Assembly (NCBI RefSeq): GCF_022605725.1
Contig: NC_065546.1
Location: 40,978,227 to 41,042,226, forward strand
DNA: 64,000 nucleotides
Reading direction: 5' to 3'
Source of the DNA: Anthonomus grandis grandis
Taxonomy: Eukaryota > Arthropoda > Insecta > Coleoptera > Curculionidae
The notes beneath the pieces were generated by a model. The model saw nothing but the letters and a program-made list of their open reading frames with translations, made no database searches and was not told where the DNA came from. The position numbers were made by a program, and so were the translations under genes. This document shows, one piece after another, positions 33,961-46,410 of this stretch. Each line of letters starts with the position of its first letter. Within the stretch, counting starts at the first letter, position 1.

Positions 33961-34825
33961 CGACAATTCAATTCAAGCCGATTCGCTGCTTCTCCTTTAA
34001 GTTTACACGATAAACATTTACTTCTGTTGCAGCTCCATTTGTCAGAATATTTTCAACCATGATATTTTCGACCACTTCTGACGGTAAATTGAAACATATC
34101 TTTTTTTATAAAGGTTGTGTAGAATAAAAAACTTCCAAAAATCTTTCTTGAAAGTTTTCGTTTTATAACTGGCAACTTAAAAAAACAATGTTCTAAAATA
34201 CCGCCATAATATATTGTTTCCTAAAAGAAGTCAGAAAATATTATATATATAAAATGTCCTTGCCTAAGCTAAAGCCTGAACAAACTTTATGTTTATTTAG
34301 GATTACATTTTCAGTCCACTTCTGCTTCACTCAGAGAGTATCACGACTGAGATTTCATTTTAAACCATTTCCCAAGCTCCAAAAATCACCTTTAGGGCTT
34401 TAAACAATAGGACAGACCCCAAAGTAATTGCTTTATAGGGTTTAAAGGCTAGTTTTTGAAAGACATTGCAAATCTCGGAATTTACTTTTTAAATCAGACT
34501 GCAGCTTCCTAAATATTTCATTTTAGATCGTCTTCTTGTACAATATACAATCAAATTTAGGAATCTGATTAAATTGATTTATTATAAAACATGCAAAATC
34601 TCCAATTTGGAATAAACTATCGTTAAATCTACATTAAATATTAAATTAATTTATAAACAAATCCTGTAAATATTAGCTGAGTAGCTCAATTTTACGTTAA
34701 AATTACTGCTAGCACTTAATATTTCCAGAATTTTTCAGTAAAGCCGGTTTTATTTTATGATTTAACTTCCTATTTTTTACACGGAAACAAAGTGAATAAT
34801 GTATTCGGTGTCATTTCGGTTTCAG
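33961..34825 (+). other. End of the first Neto-like intron
   Basis: AT-rich, no gene seen. It ends with the acceptor TTTCGGTTTCAG in front of the next exon. Confidence 0.45.
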
Positions 34826-34986
34826 CCAGCGTGCCGGAAATTAAAGAGTGTAAAAAGGAAATAAGCTTTAAGGAGGAAGGCCGATTTTCGAAGGACGACA
34901 TACCGGCGGACATAATCGAGTTTGACAAGCAACACGATCTCCCAATCGATTGCATGTGGGTCATCACTGTCAGATATAACTGGAGG
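34826..34986 (+). CDS. Neto: Neto-like gene, exon starting the second CUB domain
   Basis: A 161-nt internal exon with acceptor TTTCGGTTTCAG and donor GTAAGTCAC. It enters in phase 1, exactly matching the exit phase of the exon at 4799-5062, and leaves in phase 0. The peptide contains EIKECKKEISFKEEGRFS, IPADIIEFDKQH and then LPIDCMWVITVRYNW. The opening cysteine, the glycine before the strand, and the DCMWVI strand are what the first half of the second CUB domain of Neto proteins looks like. The spacing after the first CUB fits as well. CUB2 should continue in a further exon, which I could not find in the remaining 29 kb. Confidence 0.7.
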
Positions 34987-36146
34987 GTAAGTCACTCTTT
35001 TTTCGCTAAATATTTTTTTTGCCTTAAAACTATTTTTTCCTATTTTTTCTTTTTTAGATTTCTTTTCCATTTTATGCATTTTTACTACTGACAGGCTTAA
35101 AAGTTTCATTTATTGATTGCTAATAAGAATCAAAAAGACAATGAAGCTGATTATAATAGTAATGATATAATAGATCCTTGATATCTCTCAATGTCTGATC
35201 GAGAACGAAAACATAAATTCTCAAAAAAAAAACATTTGTTTTGTAATTTGTGCCTTTTTTTATTTACGCTAAAACAACAAAAATTTAGTTGGTTTTGTTA
35301 AATTACTCGAAAAATTAATAACAGTTAAATAAATAACCAGAAAAGTTACATAGATAAAAGCTCTTGCTGCAGGATACTAAAAAAACGTAGTGATGCCGAC
35401 AATCCGTACTTTTTTTGTATTCAGAGTTGCAAAAAGTTGAAAAACTTAATAACTTATGGCATCATAGCCCAGCAAATGGTAAAAAAATTATTTTTAACAT
35501 AAGTATAAACGTTCTTAAATCACTGCAAAGATTTAAAAAAACAGCATTAGTATTAATTAATTGTGATAAAATTAAGCCTTGATTTCTCCCATCGCCAGTA
35601 TGACGACTTATGCACATATATTCAACAAAAAGTTTTGCATCGCCCTAAATTTTCAAAGGTTTTTTTATTGGAAAAACATATTAAAACTGTTAATGTATTA
35701 AACAATGAAAATTCTATCCTTTAATTTTTTTTTATTTTGGAATATTTTTTTAATACAAATTTAAATTAAAAAGTAGTTCCCTACCCAATTAGCAATTTTT
35801 CGACGCGATAACGTTAAAAATTGCAACACAACGTTGTATTGTTACGTTTTCTTAACCGTAGAGACAACCCCGTTTTACACCAATTTGAAAGAGATTTTTT
35901 TGGTTATCTCAACATTACGCAGTGATTACCCGTTAACTTTTTAAACGCTTTTGCAACGTTTTTACAGTAACTGATTTTTGGACGAATGGACGCCATAACG
36001 ACAGAAAAATTAATTACTTTTTTAACAATAAACTAATAGATCAAGCAGCTACTCCAAAAATACAACCTTTTTAATCCATCTTTTGAACAGTCCTTATTAA
36101 TATTTGTTTTGTATGTAGTTTAATATAGTGAATTATACGGGTAAAA
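34987..36146. other. Non-coding stretch
   Basis: AT-rich, no gene. The 35800-36000 part has several CAACGTTG-like words, also seen at 39300-39540 on the far side of the pogo element, perhaps parts of one non-autonomous element family. Confidence 0.4.
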
Positions 36147-36148
36147 TA

Positions 36149-38635
36149 GGGTAAATATGCCTATGATGGATCCCTGCCCATGATGGACCACTAGTTAAAT
36201 ATTTAAATTTACCGCGCAAGATACATTTTCGTCGCATTTGTTAGGTTGATTAAAGCTTTTCTTTAGTGGTTTATATGTACTCGTGCAAATATAAAGTGAT
36301 TTTATCAAAATAAACAGAAAAGTTAAAATTGGTAAGTACTGATATAACAAAGTAGGTTAACCTAATGTTAGATAATTTTTGTTTTATTTATTTTTCTCAC
36401 TGCTGTAGGAAAACTGTTTCGTTTTAACTACCGCGAAAAAATTGAGGTTATGGCAAAGAATTTTTTATTTTTTTTATGTGATTTGTGCTAAACAGCGTAT
36501 GATGGACCCCTTGAAATTGTCTTATGATGGACCAGGGGTCCGTCATTGGCAACAATATACAAATTTAATTATTCTATAGATATATTTTTTTCTATTTAGG
36601 TTGAAATATGGCATCCAAAAAAAGGCAACAGTGGGATGAGGATGACATGCGGCAGGCTATTGAGAATGTAAGAAATAGCAATATGGGCTTTAAGTTAGCA
36701 GCCAAAACCTTCAATGTACCGAAGACAACTTTAAGAAGACATTTGGCTAAGCGGCACTGTTCTAAAGGATATTTGGGAGGACGAAAAGCAACGTTCTCTA
36801 AAGCCATCGAAGAGGAGATTGCCGAACATATTGAAATGAAAAAACGATTTTTTAGACTAACTTCTAAAGATTTGCGACGGATGGTATTTGAAGTAGCCGA
36901 GAGGAATAATATAAAACATAATTTTAATCGGAAAACAAAAATGGCAGGTTGGGTTGGAAGTGGGTTAGGGGATTTTTAAGACGTATATCTTTGCGATGCC
37001 CAGAAAGCACGTCATTGGCCAGAGCCCAGGCTTTTAACAAGCCAAATATTCAAGCCTATTTTCAAGCACTATGTAATACTCTAGAGCAGTTTAACTTTCT
37101 TCCGGAAAACATATATAATATGGATGAGTCAGGTTTGACCACAGTCCAAAAGAAATGTCAGAAAATTTACGCTGCAAAAGGACGCAAGCAAGTTGGGGTA
37201 CTCAGCAGTGCAGAGCGGGGGCAACACGTCACTGTAGTGTGCGCACTGAATGCCATAGGTACTTATATTCCACCTGCTCTTATTTATCCTCGTCAAAGAA
37301 TGAATGATGAGCTTATGACTGGTGCTCCCGCTGGTAGCATAGCTTTTGTGCAAGAAAAAGGACGGATGAACACTGAATTTTTTTGTAAATGGCTAAAGCA
37401 CTTTGTAAGGTATTCAAAAGCATCTAATGAGAACTAGGTTCTTTTACTTTTAGATGGCCACAGTAGGCATAAAAGGCTTGTCTCTAGACAGTTTTCTAAA
37501 GAAAACGGGGTTGTAGTATTTTGTTTTCCGGCGCACTGTTCCCATCACGTTCAACGTTAAATGTCAGATTCTTTCGTCCTCTTCACACCTATTTTAACCA
37601 GGAAATCCAATTATGGCTGCGTCAAAACCCAGAAAAGGCAGTCACACAATATAAAATAGCAAGCCTTCTTAATCGAGACTTTTTGAAGAGTGCTATTCCA
37701 TCTAACGCAATAAATTCATTTAAAAAGACGGGAATTCATCCTTTTAATCCCGATATTTTCGAAGATTGGGAGTTTGCACCAGCTTTAGCAACGGATAGGC
37801 AGATTCCATTGGAGGCTCAACTCAGTACCATCAAGTTAGACATTCACAATCAACCAAGTACTTCTTTTCTTAACACCTCTTCATCTTCAGTTTTAAGTAT
37901 GTCACTGAAAGAAATTTTACCTCCACCTCAAGCGGTACCTCGGGGCGTTGAAAAAAGAAAATGCAAAACTCGTGCAAAAACTGGTCATTTAAATTCCACT
38001 CCAGAAATTCAAGAACTCAAAGAAAAAGTTATTGAAAAGGAAACGAACTTAAGAAAACAATAAGGTAGGGCAGTAAAACGGCAACTTGTCATTGAAAATG
38101 ACAGTTCTGACGAAGATGAGTCTATCTTGGAGGAATTCCTTAAAAAAGGTAAAGAAGACATATATGATGCCAGTTGCATTTACTATAACGAGTTATTCTC
38201 TCACTCACGTAGCAAAGAAAAGTGAATTCGCTGTCAAGTATGTAAATCGTGGTGCCACATTGAGTCTGCGGGTGTTAGTTACCGTTGCAAATCATTTATT
38301 TGTGAATTATGTACTTTGAGTTTATATGTATATTTTTGTACCCACAAATTATTTTTTTTTATTAAAGCTTAAAAAAGAAGTTAATAAGATAAAATAATAT
38401 TTATTTACAACAGGGGCCAACATGGGCACATAATGTGCCATTGATGGACTCCTCATATTTTTTTTTAAAGGCGTTTATTATTAAAAAAAAATATATATTA
38501 ATACAAAATTCACTATTTCCTATATTTGACATCCAGTGATAGATTGATTTTTGTATAAAAAAAAATGGAAACAACAAAACTAAAGAAATGGTAACAATAA
38601 TTTCTTAAGGGGTCCATCACCAGGCACACTTCCCC
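36149..38635 (+). mobile_element. pogo/Tigger-like element with exact TA duplications
   Basis: The left end is GGGTAAATATGCCTATGATGGA from 36149, preceded by TA (36147-36148). The right end, inverted, is GGGGAAGTGTGCCTGGTGATGG from 38635, followed by TA (38636-38637). The inverted repeat is about 28 bp with a few mismatches. The word TGATGGACC/TGATGGATC recurs at about 36164, 36187, 36499, 36528 and 38439, and inverted at 38612. This is a subterminal array that probably represents transposase binding sites. Total length is 2487 bp. Confidence 0.85.
36608..38316 (+). pseudogene. pogo-like transposase with pipsqueak HTH and PHD-like tail
   Basis: 36608-36979 holds a pipsqueak-type helix-turn-helix (MRQAIENVRNSNMGFKLAAK, TFNVPKTTLRRHL) and the start of a CENP-B-like second DNA-binding domain. 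36949-37437 (frameshift at about 36950) has the first catalytic aspartate in YNMDESGLTTVQ and the conserved ALIYPRQRM. After a stop at 37435, LLLLDGHRRHK (about 37438-37470) provides the second aspartate. A one-base loss near 37553 disrupts the third motif (HHVQ, then LNVRFFRPLH), where the expected aspartate reads asparagine. The C-terminal region is charged, then after a TGA come CQVCKSWCH and CKSFICELC, a PHD-finger-like cysteine pattern. The gene is dead. Confidence 0.85.
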
Positions 38636-38637
38636 TA

Positions 38638-39906
38638 CCTGTTTTGAAAGATTTACAAGCACTTAATTTATAAACGGAACATAGTTTACTGCGAAAAGAT
38701 GTTATTTCTACTAAATAACACGCGCGCCCTGAATTTATAGCGGATTTCGAAAAAAAAGTATTTTTTTTTATTGGTAGAAACCCGTTGTCGTTGACCATCG
38801 TTGGCCTGAGGCAAGAGGAAGAACGGATGGACCTAACCTAAAATTCTAATATTTCAATTATTGTTTGCAGTTTGTTGCGCGTATGCAGCACGTTTTTATA
38901 CAAACAAAAACTGTAACTTTTACAAAAAAATTCTTCAAAAGTTTTTCGAAAACTATAAACTCCGAGAGAGTGGAAGAACATTTTAAAGTGGTCCACATGT
39001 AAAAATTAATACAAACCTTTTCACTGCTATCTTCTGCCACTTGATTCTAGATAATCCATATCAACTTCAGGTAAGCTAGTTGTAGGCATTTTTGCTTCCA
39101 TTGCAAGTATTTTTTTGCATCTGTAGTAAGTTGCAGAATATTTAATTGTAATATATTAATGTTGAATTGAGTATTTTTTCCTCCTCTTATTCTCTCTACC
39201 TTTTTCATCTTCTTCCTAAATCTCTTAACATGTCAAAAAGCTCCCTGTTTAGCGATGAGTGCTCAACACAGACGATCAGGCAATGTAATACCCATTCGCT
39301 AACGATGAGGTAACGTTGTTCTTACTGGGTTTTTGATTCGAAAAATTGTACACGTCTGCACATCGTTGTTTTAAGTATAAATTACTACTGCGACCATCTA
39401 TAGTAAAAAATACGTTGTAAAAACAGTAGAGTTTTACAACAGATACGATACAGGTGCAGTACGTCGAAGTTTGGTCGAAACTAAACGTCGTTGCAAAACC
39501 AACTAAATTTTGCACTGAAAGCAACGTTGCAACTAGTGAAAATAAGATTAATTACAACTTAGGTGACTGCAAATTGTTACTTGGGTACCATCTTCATTTC
39601 TTCTTTTACGCTCGGTATCCCCTCGTAGATGGTGCTTACTGTAAGGTGGTAGAAGTTTTCTCATTTTTTTTGTCTGTTGGCTTTATTTAATTTATTCTCG
39701 AGTTTATCACTTCAAAACTATAAAGCAGAGCAGGAATTGCAAATTGCTGTATGCCTCTAAGCTGATTAAGGTGTGTATTTGGAATCAGCCTTAGTCGTTT
39801 TCTAAATTCTTTGGTTAGTTTTTCATTTACATTTTTATAGTTTATATAATCTTTGCCTTCTACTTTTAAGCATTTGTATGTGTTATTATCCTCAAGCTGT
39901 TATTAA
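38638..39906. other. Non-coding stretch
   Basis: No gene seen. At 39300-39540 words such as GGTAACGTTG and GCAACGTTGCAAC cluster (see the matching words near 35830). AT-rich elsewhere. Confidence 0.4.
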
Positions 39907-40065
39907 GGTCTGTTTACTAGACCTAGCGCAGGTACGTTTTGCTGCACTTGACTGAAACGTGGTGCAATATGCCAAATCCCCTTCAGCGCCCGAGTCGAGA
40001 CCGAACACAGGTGCGTTTTGCTATGAGGCTTACTGAAACGCGCTACATTATGCCTTGCCTCGTTT
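39907..40065. repeat. Left long terminal inverted repeat of the MULE
   Basis: It contains two tandem subunits sharing GGTRCGTTTTGCT, then CTGAAACG, then a TATGCC tail. It pairs in inverse orientation with 46805-46945 plus 43996-44012. Confidence 0.75.
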
Positions 40066-40289
40066 TGTACTGGTTGTAGGTACGACGAACATTTCATAAG
40101 AACAAATACAGATATATGTACGAAAACAACAAATATATTAGTGCCTTTCACTGAAAATAATTATTAATAAAACATGTCATTATAAGATATATACCTATGT
40201 AGGTATACAACAAAGTGCCTTTCACTGAAAATAATTAAAAATGAAACAGAATATTCTAAGATCTAATAAGTAGTAGATATGTTTACGAT

Positions 40290-43200
40290 CTAATGACCTG
40301 TACCATGCGATTTTGCATTTGGCAAATTTTTTTTAACATTAGCAGCCAAGTTACGCTTTCGTTTGATCGTAGGCCGTGTGTCACTCGAAGGTGGACGTCC
40401 ACATAGCAACCTTCTGCTACCTCTTGTTACTCCAGCTGTTCTTCTGGCGAGTGCGGTAGGCTGAACATGTATCGCTGCTCCTGATCGATGTCTTAAAGGA
40501 ATATTCATTTCGAAGAAACTCAGAAATACGTCCCAACTTGCTCTGCTCTTAACCTTATCCAATCTTTTCAAACATCGGTTAACAATTAAAGAAGAAGTAC
40601 CAAATTTTTGTTGTTTTATTTTTAGTTCGTCAACTAACATTGAGAAGGTTACATCGCCACTTGCAATATTTTCCCCGAGGGACATATCTACATATCTTCT
40701 CCAATCAGGCCACGATTATTATTTGTCAAGTTCTCATTTGTATTTTCTGGATATTCAGGAACAATTGTCGAATTATCGATTATTTTATTATTTTTTGTCA
40801 TTGGCGTGTAAAATTATTTTTTGTTGGCCTTATCACCTAGTGCTAAGATTGCTATATGGAAACGGTCATCTGCAGTTGGCTCATTAATATCCAAGAAAAA
40901 ATAATAAACACCAGCTTGGTGTTTGCACAGAGCACCCAATTTTCCACTTTCACAAGAAAAATAGCCGATTTGTAAATCTACATCATAGAGCTCGTTACTC
41001 TTTTCACTTGGTACTTTAAAGCAATATTCGTTTTGTCGTGCAATCATCTCTTTTGAAAGGTATGATGCCTTATGAATTTGTGCTTTAAGTGTAAGTCGAT
41101 TTTTATCACAACGACCGTTGGCAAAATCTCTGAGACGGCTCACATAGTATTGTTCCATAACTGTTGATGAGAAATCAACGAGAGCAACGACATTATATGC
41201 TTTACATCTTCTAAGAACTATATCCTTGTATAATCGAACACTAATTTCGGAGAAATTATTCGTTTGATTTCCATGTGTTCTAGCATCACGGTAACACAGG
41301 GCCCAACTTTCTCGACGATTCCAGTAATTTGTTACATAAATTTTCCAATTTGGGTATTTAGCTGCGACTTCATTAGTAATAGCTTTTTAGAAATCAGATT
41401 CTGCTTTTAAATCTGAGGACGAGATTAATATCTGTTTGAAAAATTGGTACAGTACTGAACGATCTTCTTTAACAATCAAATGATTTTTATCACAAAGGTA
41501 CCTCCAAACAGCTTTATGGAAAGCCAATATGGAAAGTACAAAGCAGCAAATTCGCTGTGGGAAATACTTGATTCAGGGCTCTCCTTTCCGCCTCGCTATC
41601 GTCGGTCATAAAGCTAAAGAGCTTTGGTTCGCTTTGTCCACCAAATCCATTATTGCCTATAACATTTTTAACAAGCTAAAACCCTGATACATAATCTATA
41701 AAAGTTTGCGTCTTGGTTATTATAATTGCTAATGGTACAGCTCCTGCAGCAGTAACTGTCAACATGAAGGTTATTGTATTATGTTCTGCATTGCAGGAGG
41801 CGGTACTGTCCACAAAAAACAATATCTCCTGCGTTTGATAGGTTATGTGCTGTCTTCATTAAAGGGGTGACAATAACAATAGTGAATGGATTTGTCTGAA
41901 TCTCTACAGTGATTCCCAATTTTCCATATTCATCTTGTTTTTCTTTCAGCTTCTAAAAAATACAAATACAAGATGCGAAAGAGCACAATGAAATTTTAAA
42001 ATGTAATGTATAAGCTACTACTGTAAATATACCTCTAGGACACCAACACCATCACGTGGTCCTAGGTGTAGTTTTCTCCAACTGTCGTACCAGTACCTGA
42101 TTGTACGATATTTCGGATTCAATGATCCTTTAGCCAAATCCATTTCATCCATTTCAAGCTCTATTTTTGAAACATGATAATTGATAGCTTCTGTGATGCC
42201 TAATCCATTATCTAAATACGATTCAAAAATTATTCTCGTTTCGCGTGAAGCAGGCAATGCACCAAATATATCAGCACTGTCTATGCTATGGGTATGGTCG
42301 GTATTAATTGTAACAACAGCAGGTAAGTTATTCTGAAAAATATCTCAATTATAAAAGGTGTCCCTAACTAATTTCATCAGCTCTCTATTTCTAAGCTTAT
42401 CGATATATTTTTTTTTATAATTAGGCAAATACATAATTTTTGGCTGAAATTGTTTTAAACTTACAAAGTGACTTTTTTAACTTAATGTAAATTTAAACCT
42501 GCTATGCATGTTTCATATCATCTAATAAAGCTTACCCCATGTAAGTTGTTGGGGGTTAAATATACATACACTCCTATTTTCAAAAAAAAAAAATCAAAAA
42601 ACTACTTAAAAAACTTACACTGCATTTTTTGCTTGGTTAGTAGCTTTATTAGATGCAAAGAAACACACATAGCGAGTTTAAAGATATAACTTTATTTTAA
42701 CGTAGTAATTTTTAAATTTTTTTCAAAAATAGGTGGATATACCACACCCTAATGGCTTGCAAGGGGTTTTGCCATATTTAGAAGCTTTATTTCATGCTAA
42801 GAAACACTCATAACGCGTTTGAAAGTGAAACTATTATTATTGGGTTTTTTTATATATTTTTTGCTATAGTCAGCAGCTTTATTTATTGCTAAGAAGCACT
42901 TAAAGCGAATTTGAAGGTACAACTCTAATTTTAGGATTTTCTTTAATTTTTTTAAAGGGATATTATATAAGGATATTTCACCCCAATGGCTTTTAAGGAG
43001 TTTTGAGAGTGTAACTCTATTCTAATTTTTTTTTGTGGAAATTATTGGTAGATATCTTATTCCCAACGACTTGCAAGGCAAGAAGTTGTGCTTTGGGTTA
43101 GAAACTTTATTAGATGCTAAGCAGCACATATTGCAAGTTAAAAAAATGGCTTTTAAATATGATTATTTACCTTTATATGATCATTTCTTCTTTTAGTCAC

Positions 43201-43822
43201 TTCCGTTATTAATTTAACAACAATAGAAATTTTCGCTTCAAACTCCAAATTTTTCAACTTCCGGGAATTACTTGTTTTCTTTCTGTAGGAAGCATGATGA
43301 CAAACATAATCTTTTCTAAAAAAAATTGTTTCCTATAATAAGCTCTGTATTATGCAAAAAAAAATGCATTTAAAATATTCTTGAAAAAATTTAATAGTAA
43401 ACTGTGCAATTGTTTTAAATCGTTCTAGAACCGTCATTTTTTAAACTCCAAAAAAGCTGGTATGTTCGCAGAGGCGATCAGAAATTAGTCAGAGCCACTA
43501 ACTAGTGTGATTGCAGTTTTCAAACCATTCCACTCTGTTTCGGGTCAATCAAATAGACGCTGATTAGTTTCTGATGCCACTACGAACGAGCCTTATTTTA
43601 TTACATTGTTATAATTTTTTACCTGCACGTAATACGAGTTGATGCTGGCAGAGTAAGTCGTACTATCCACTTTGTCGAGGTTATTTTTGAGAAGACATTT
43701 ATCCACCTATCGCACTCTTCAATCGAATTTAGCTCAGCATAAAGCATAGTAGTTTTATTATTAACATCTTTAATACGATATCTAAATATATCTGGCAAAG
43801 GATACGGTGAATCTATTGACAT
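40290..43822 (-). pseudogene. MULE transposase, four-exon gene with SWIM zinc finger
   Basis: Exon 1 (43822-43623) starts MSIDSPYPLPD and ends at RITC with a CAG/GTAAAA donor. Exon 2 (43315-43171) begins KDYVCHHASYRKKT. Exon 3 (42332-42033) has LPAVVTINTDHTHSID and IRYWYDSWRKLHLGP. Exon 4 (from 41952) holds the catalytic region: VDSTASCNAEHNTITF with the first aspartate, MTDDSEAER with the second, then RRESWALCYRDARTHGN. The SWIM-type zinc finger (YFSCESGKLGALCKHQ) lies near 40945. Splice phases agree at each join. One inserted T near 41818, stop codons near 41692 and 41384, and a slip near 41520 break it. A separate open tail (40685-40290) ends in the basic KRKRNL and PNAKSHG motif of this family. 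It would bind and cut the long inverted ends in the nucleus. Confidence 0.8.
42490..43160. repeat. Degenerate tandem repeat inside the second MULE intron
   Basis: Units built around GCTTTATTAGATGCTAAGAAACAC followed by a GCGTTTGAAAGT-like segment recur at about 42645, 42780, 42884 and 43101, roughly every 104-135 bp (the last gap is about two units). A partial unit near 42510 is inverted. Copies have diverged strongly. Confidence 0.6.
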
Positions 43823-44168
43823 AGTTGAGCAATACGAAACAACAAGCTAATCAAAAACACAGAATGCACTAGCGCGCGGCAAACTGATTAAAAAAAAAAT
43901 AAATGGCAATTGACAATATCCACCTCGTCTCAGTCCTTGTTGCCAAATGTACCTGCGCTCGGTCCAGACCAACAGTTAATTATACATCGCATGCGAAACG
44001 AGGCAAGGCATAGGCAAGGCGCACATTGAGACACATGCGACGCAACCCACGCAGAGCATCACAAACGTCGAAGTCCACGAAATTCGTGGGATGTGTCGGC
44101 TGCAGGCATATTGTTACACAAGCTGTGTTGTTTCCTGCGTAGTAGGTAGTTTTCTTAAATTAATATTC

Positions 44169-46410
44169 ATGGAAAATTTATTACTAGACTTAAGTTTTGA
44201 GTCAGATTCGGACGCAAATTGGGAAACAGAAGTTTTGCTGTACGACCTATCTAAAAAAAGAAAGAAATCATATTGGAAAAGCAATTACATGAAAAAAAAG
44301 ACAAAGTCATGACGAATTTAATCTGGCATCTGAATTTTCGGACTCAAAGTTTACAAATTATTTTCGACTAAATAAAAATCAGTTTAATGAAGTGCTCAAT
44401 ATAATAGAAGAGGCAATTTATTCTGAAGGTTGTAATGCCCAGACACCCATAGGAACAAAAGAAAAACCAGCTGTATTCTTAAGGTAAGAAATTTATTTAA
44501 TGTAAACTAAAAATTTATTTATTTAAAAAAAATAACACTAGAATGCATTTTTGTTAAACTGAAAAGTTATGAAAAAATGATGCGGTGTCTTTGGACTGCG
44601 CACTGACTGACTCTGGTGCCTCTGTACCAGGAGACTGTAGGGGTGTGCTAGTAAAAGATGAATAGGAAGCATGGGAGTATGATGTTGAAGGGCTGCAGGT
44701 TTCCTGAGGTATTGGTTGAAGCTGGTGCAAAATTGGAGTCTGAGAACCAGTTTGTGAAAAAGTTTGTGTGTGAGAATTGAAGAAGTGCCTAACTGTAAAT
44801 ATTCAGCTTCTACTTCTGACACTGCTTGATATACTCTATTTCTTATAACATGTTGGTACGTAGCAGGCATTTCCCTTGTCATTTCATACATGGCCAAAAA
44901 AAACTTTTGAAGTCCATTACGTTGAGGTGTTACTGCCTCTTCACTGGCTTTTTTTCTTTCAATTGCCCGTTCTTCAGCTCTTTTTTCCCGCCGAATCATC
45001 GATTTCTTCAGTACGCCGGCTATATCATCTTTTTTCATTCGCTTATTTTTCTGTACAATAGTGTCCGACATTGATTTAGAAATACCAGAATTACTTATTG
45101 TATTTTTATTTAGCAAATGTTCGGTTTCGGTATTCTCCTCTGCGGACAAGTTTTCAGTGTTTTCATTTTCATGAACTGAAGTATCACTGTCTGCATTTTG
45201 AGACAAATCCTGTGTTTGTTCTTCTTCGCTTTCGAGATCTAGGTTACCCTCGCGTGGTCGATTTCCCATATAAGGGACTAGAAAATCCATTTGCTTCTGG
45301 TATTTCCAGACTTTTATCACGGCTGCAGCAGATCCACTTTTAAAAGTATTTTTCAGTCTACGTAATGCTTCACGACGACAACCTCGCAATTTTAGCCAAC
45401 TTTATTTTGCCTCGCTTCCTGCAATAAAATATGAACATTTTTAGATTTAACTATTATAACATTTCTTCTTTATAAAATAATATTGATGTTTTTTTTCATT
45501 TACAGATATTTGGCGTCGGGATACAGTTACAAAAGTATAGCCTATAGATACAAATTGGGCGATCGCACGGTTTCCAATATCGTTCTTGAAGTATCAAAAG
45601 CTATTTGGGAAAATATGCAACCCGTATATTTACCACAGCCCACAACTGAAATGTAGCAAAAAATATCTTTGGAGTTTGAAGACAAATGGCACTTCCCATA
45701 TTGCGTAGGTGCTGTTGACGGTAAACATATAGATATAAAGAAACCGTCAAAAACGGGATCCTCATACTATAACTATAAACATAATTTTTCCATTGTCTTA
45801 ATGGCGAGTGTTGATGCTAACTATAAGTTTACAACAATAGATATTAGATCAATGGGAAGATTTAGCGATAGAAATATTTTTTCTAGTAGTCCATTAGAAA
45901 AAAAAATAGCAAACAAAACTTTGAATCTACCAGAACCCAGTGAACTACTAACAGTTGAAGGACTTTTGCCTTACGTTTTCGTAGGGGATGAGGCATTTCC
46001 TTTAACACAAAATTTTATGAGACCCTATCCAAGAAGAAATGTGCTTGGATTACAGATTGTCACGAGCGCGCCAGTGTGCAGAATGTGCTTTTGGAATTCT
46101 AGCTTCGCGATTTCGTATTTTCAAACAAGCATTTGAAATAAAAGTGGACAGTGTCGTCAGTGTCGTGAAAGGAGCTTGTATATTACACAACTATTTGACA
46201 AAAGAAAAGGTAAATACTTTGGACGAACAACTAGAAAAAATGCCTACATCTGAGTTACTTCGCTTACGACCAACAAATAGTAGAAGTTCATTGAATGCTT
46301 TTGCGGTGAGAGAAAAGTTTACAGCGTATTTTAACACGGATGGTAATGTAGCCTGGCAATTTTCGATAGCAATGTTTTCAGTTTGTATGTACACCGTAAA
46401 ATGTTTTTAA
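44169..46410 (+). pseudogene. Harbinger DDE nuclease, two exons
   Basis: Exon 1 (44169-44483) starts MENLLLDLSFESDSD. It shifts frame near 44309 and reaches NYFRLNKNQFNEVLNII and then KPAVFL, ending at a GTAAGAAAT donor. The intron (44484-45505) ends in TTTTCATTTACAG. Exon 2 (45506-46410) has YSYKSIAYRYKLGDRTVSNI and the nuclease core: VGAVDGKHIDIKKP with the first aspartate, VLMASVDANYKF, and YVFVGDEAFPLT with the second. A frame slip near 46060 leads to the third motif, CAECAFGILASRFRIF. One TAG near 45655, probably from tryptophan, and two frame slips make it non-functional, but decay is slight. The protein cuts and joins the element ends with help from the MADF partner. Confidence 0.85.

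Noticed and set aside
33065..33966. Long open frames on the - strand, 88-160 codons
   Set aside because: They are antisense shadows of the GC-rich non-LTR polymerase and RNase H genes, whose + strand motifs are unmistakable.
35780..39550. Idea that CAACGTTG-rich segments on both sides of the pogo element are the two ends of one larger transposon
   Set aside because: The segments share only short words; no extended inverted or direct match was found.
44826..45343. Open + strand frames of 60-80 codons
   Set aside because: They are antisense to exon 2 of the MADF gene, which has matched splice sites and a recognisable domain.
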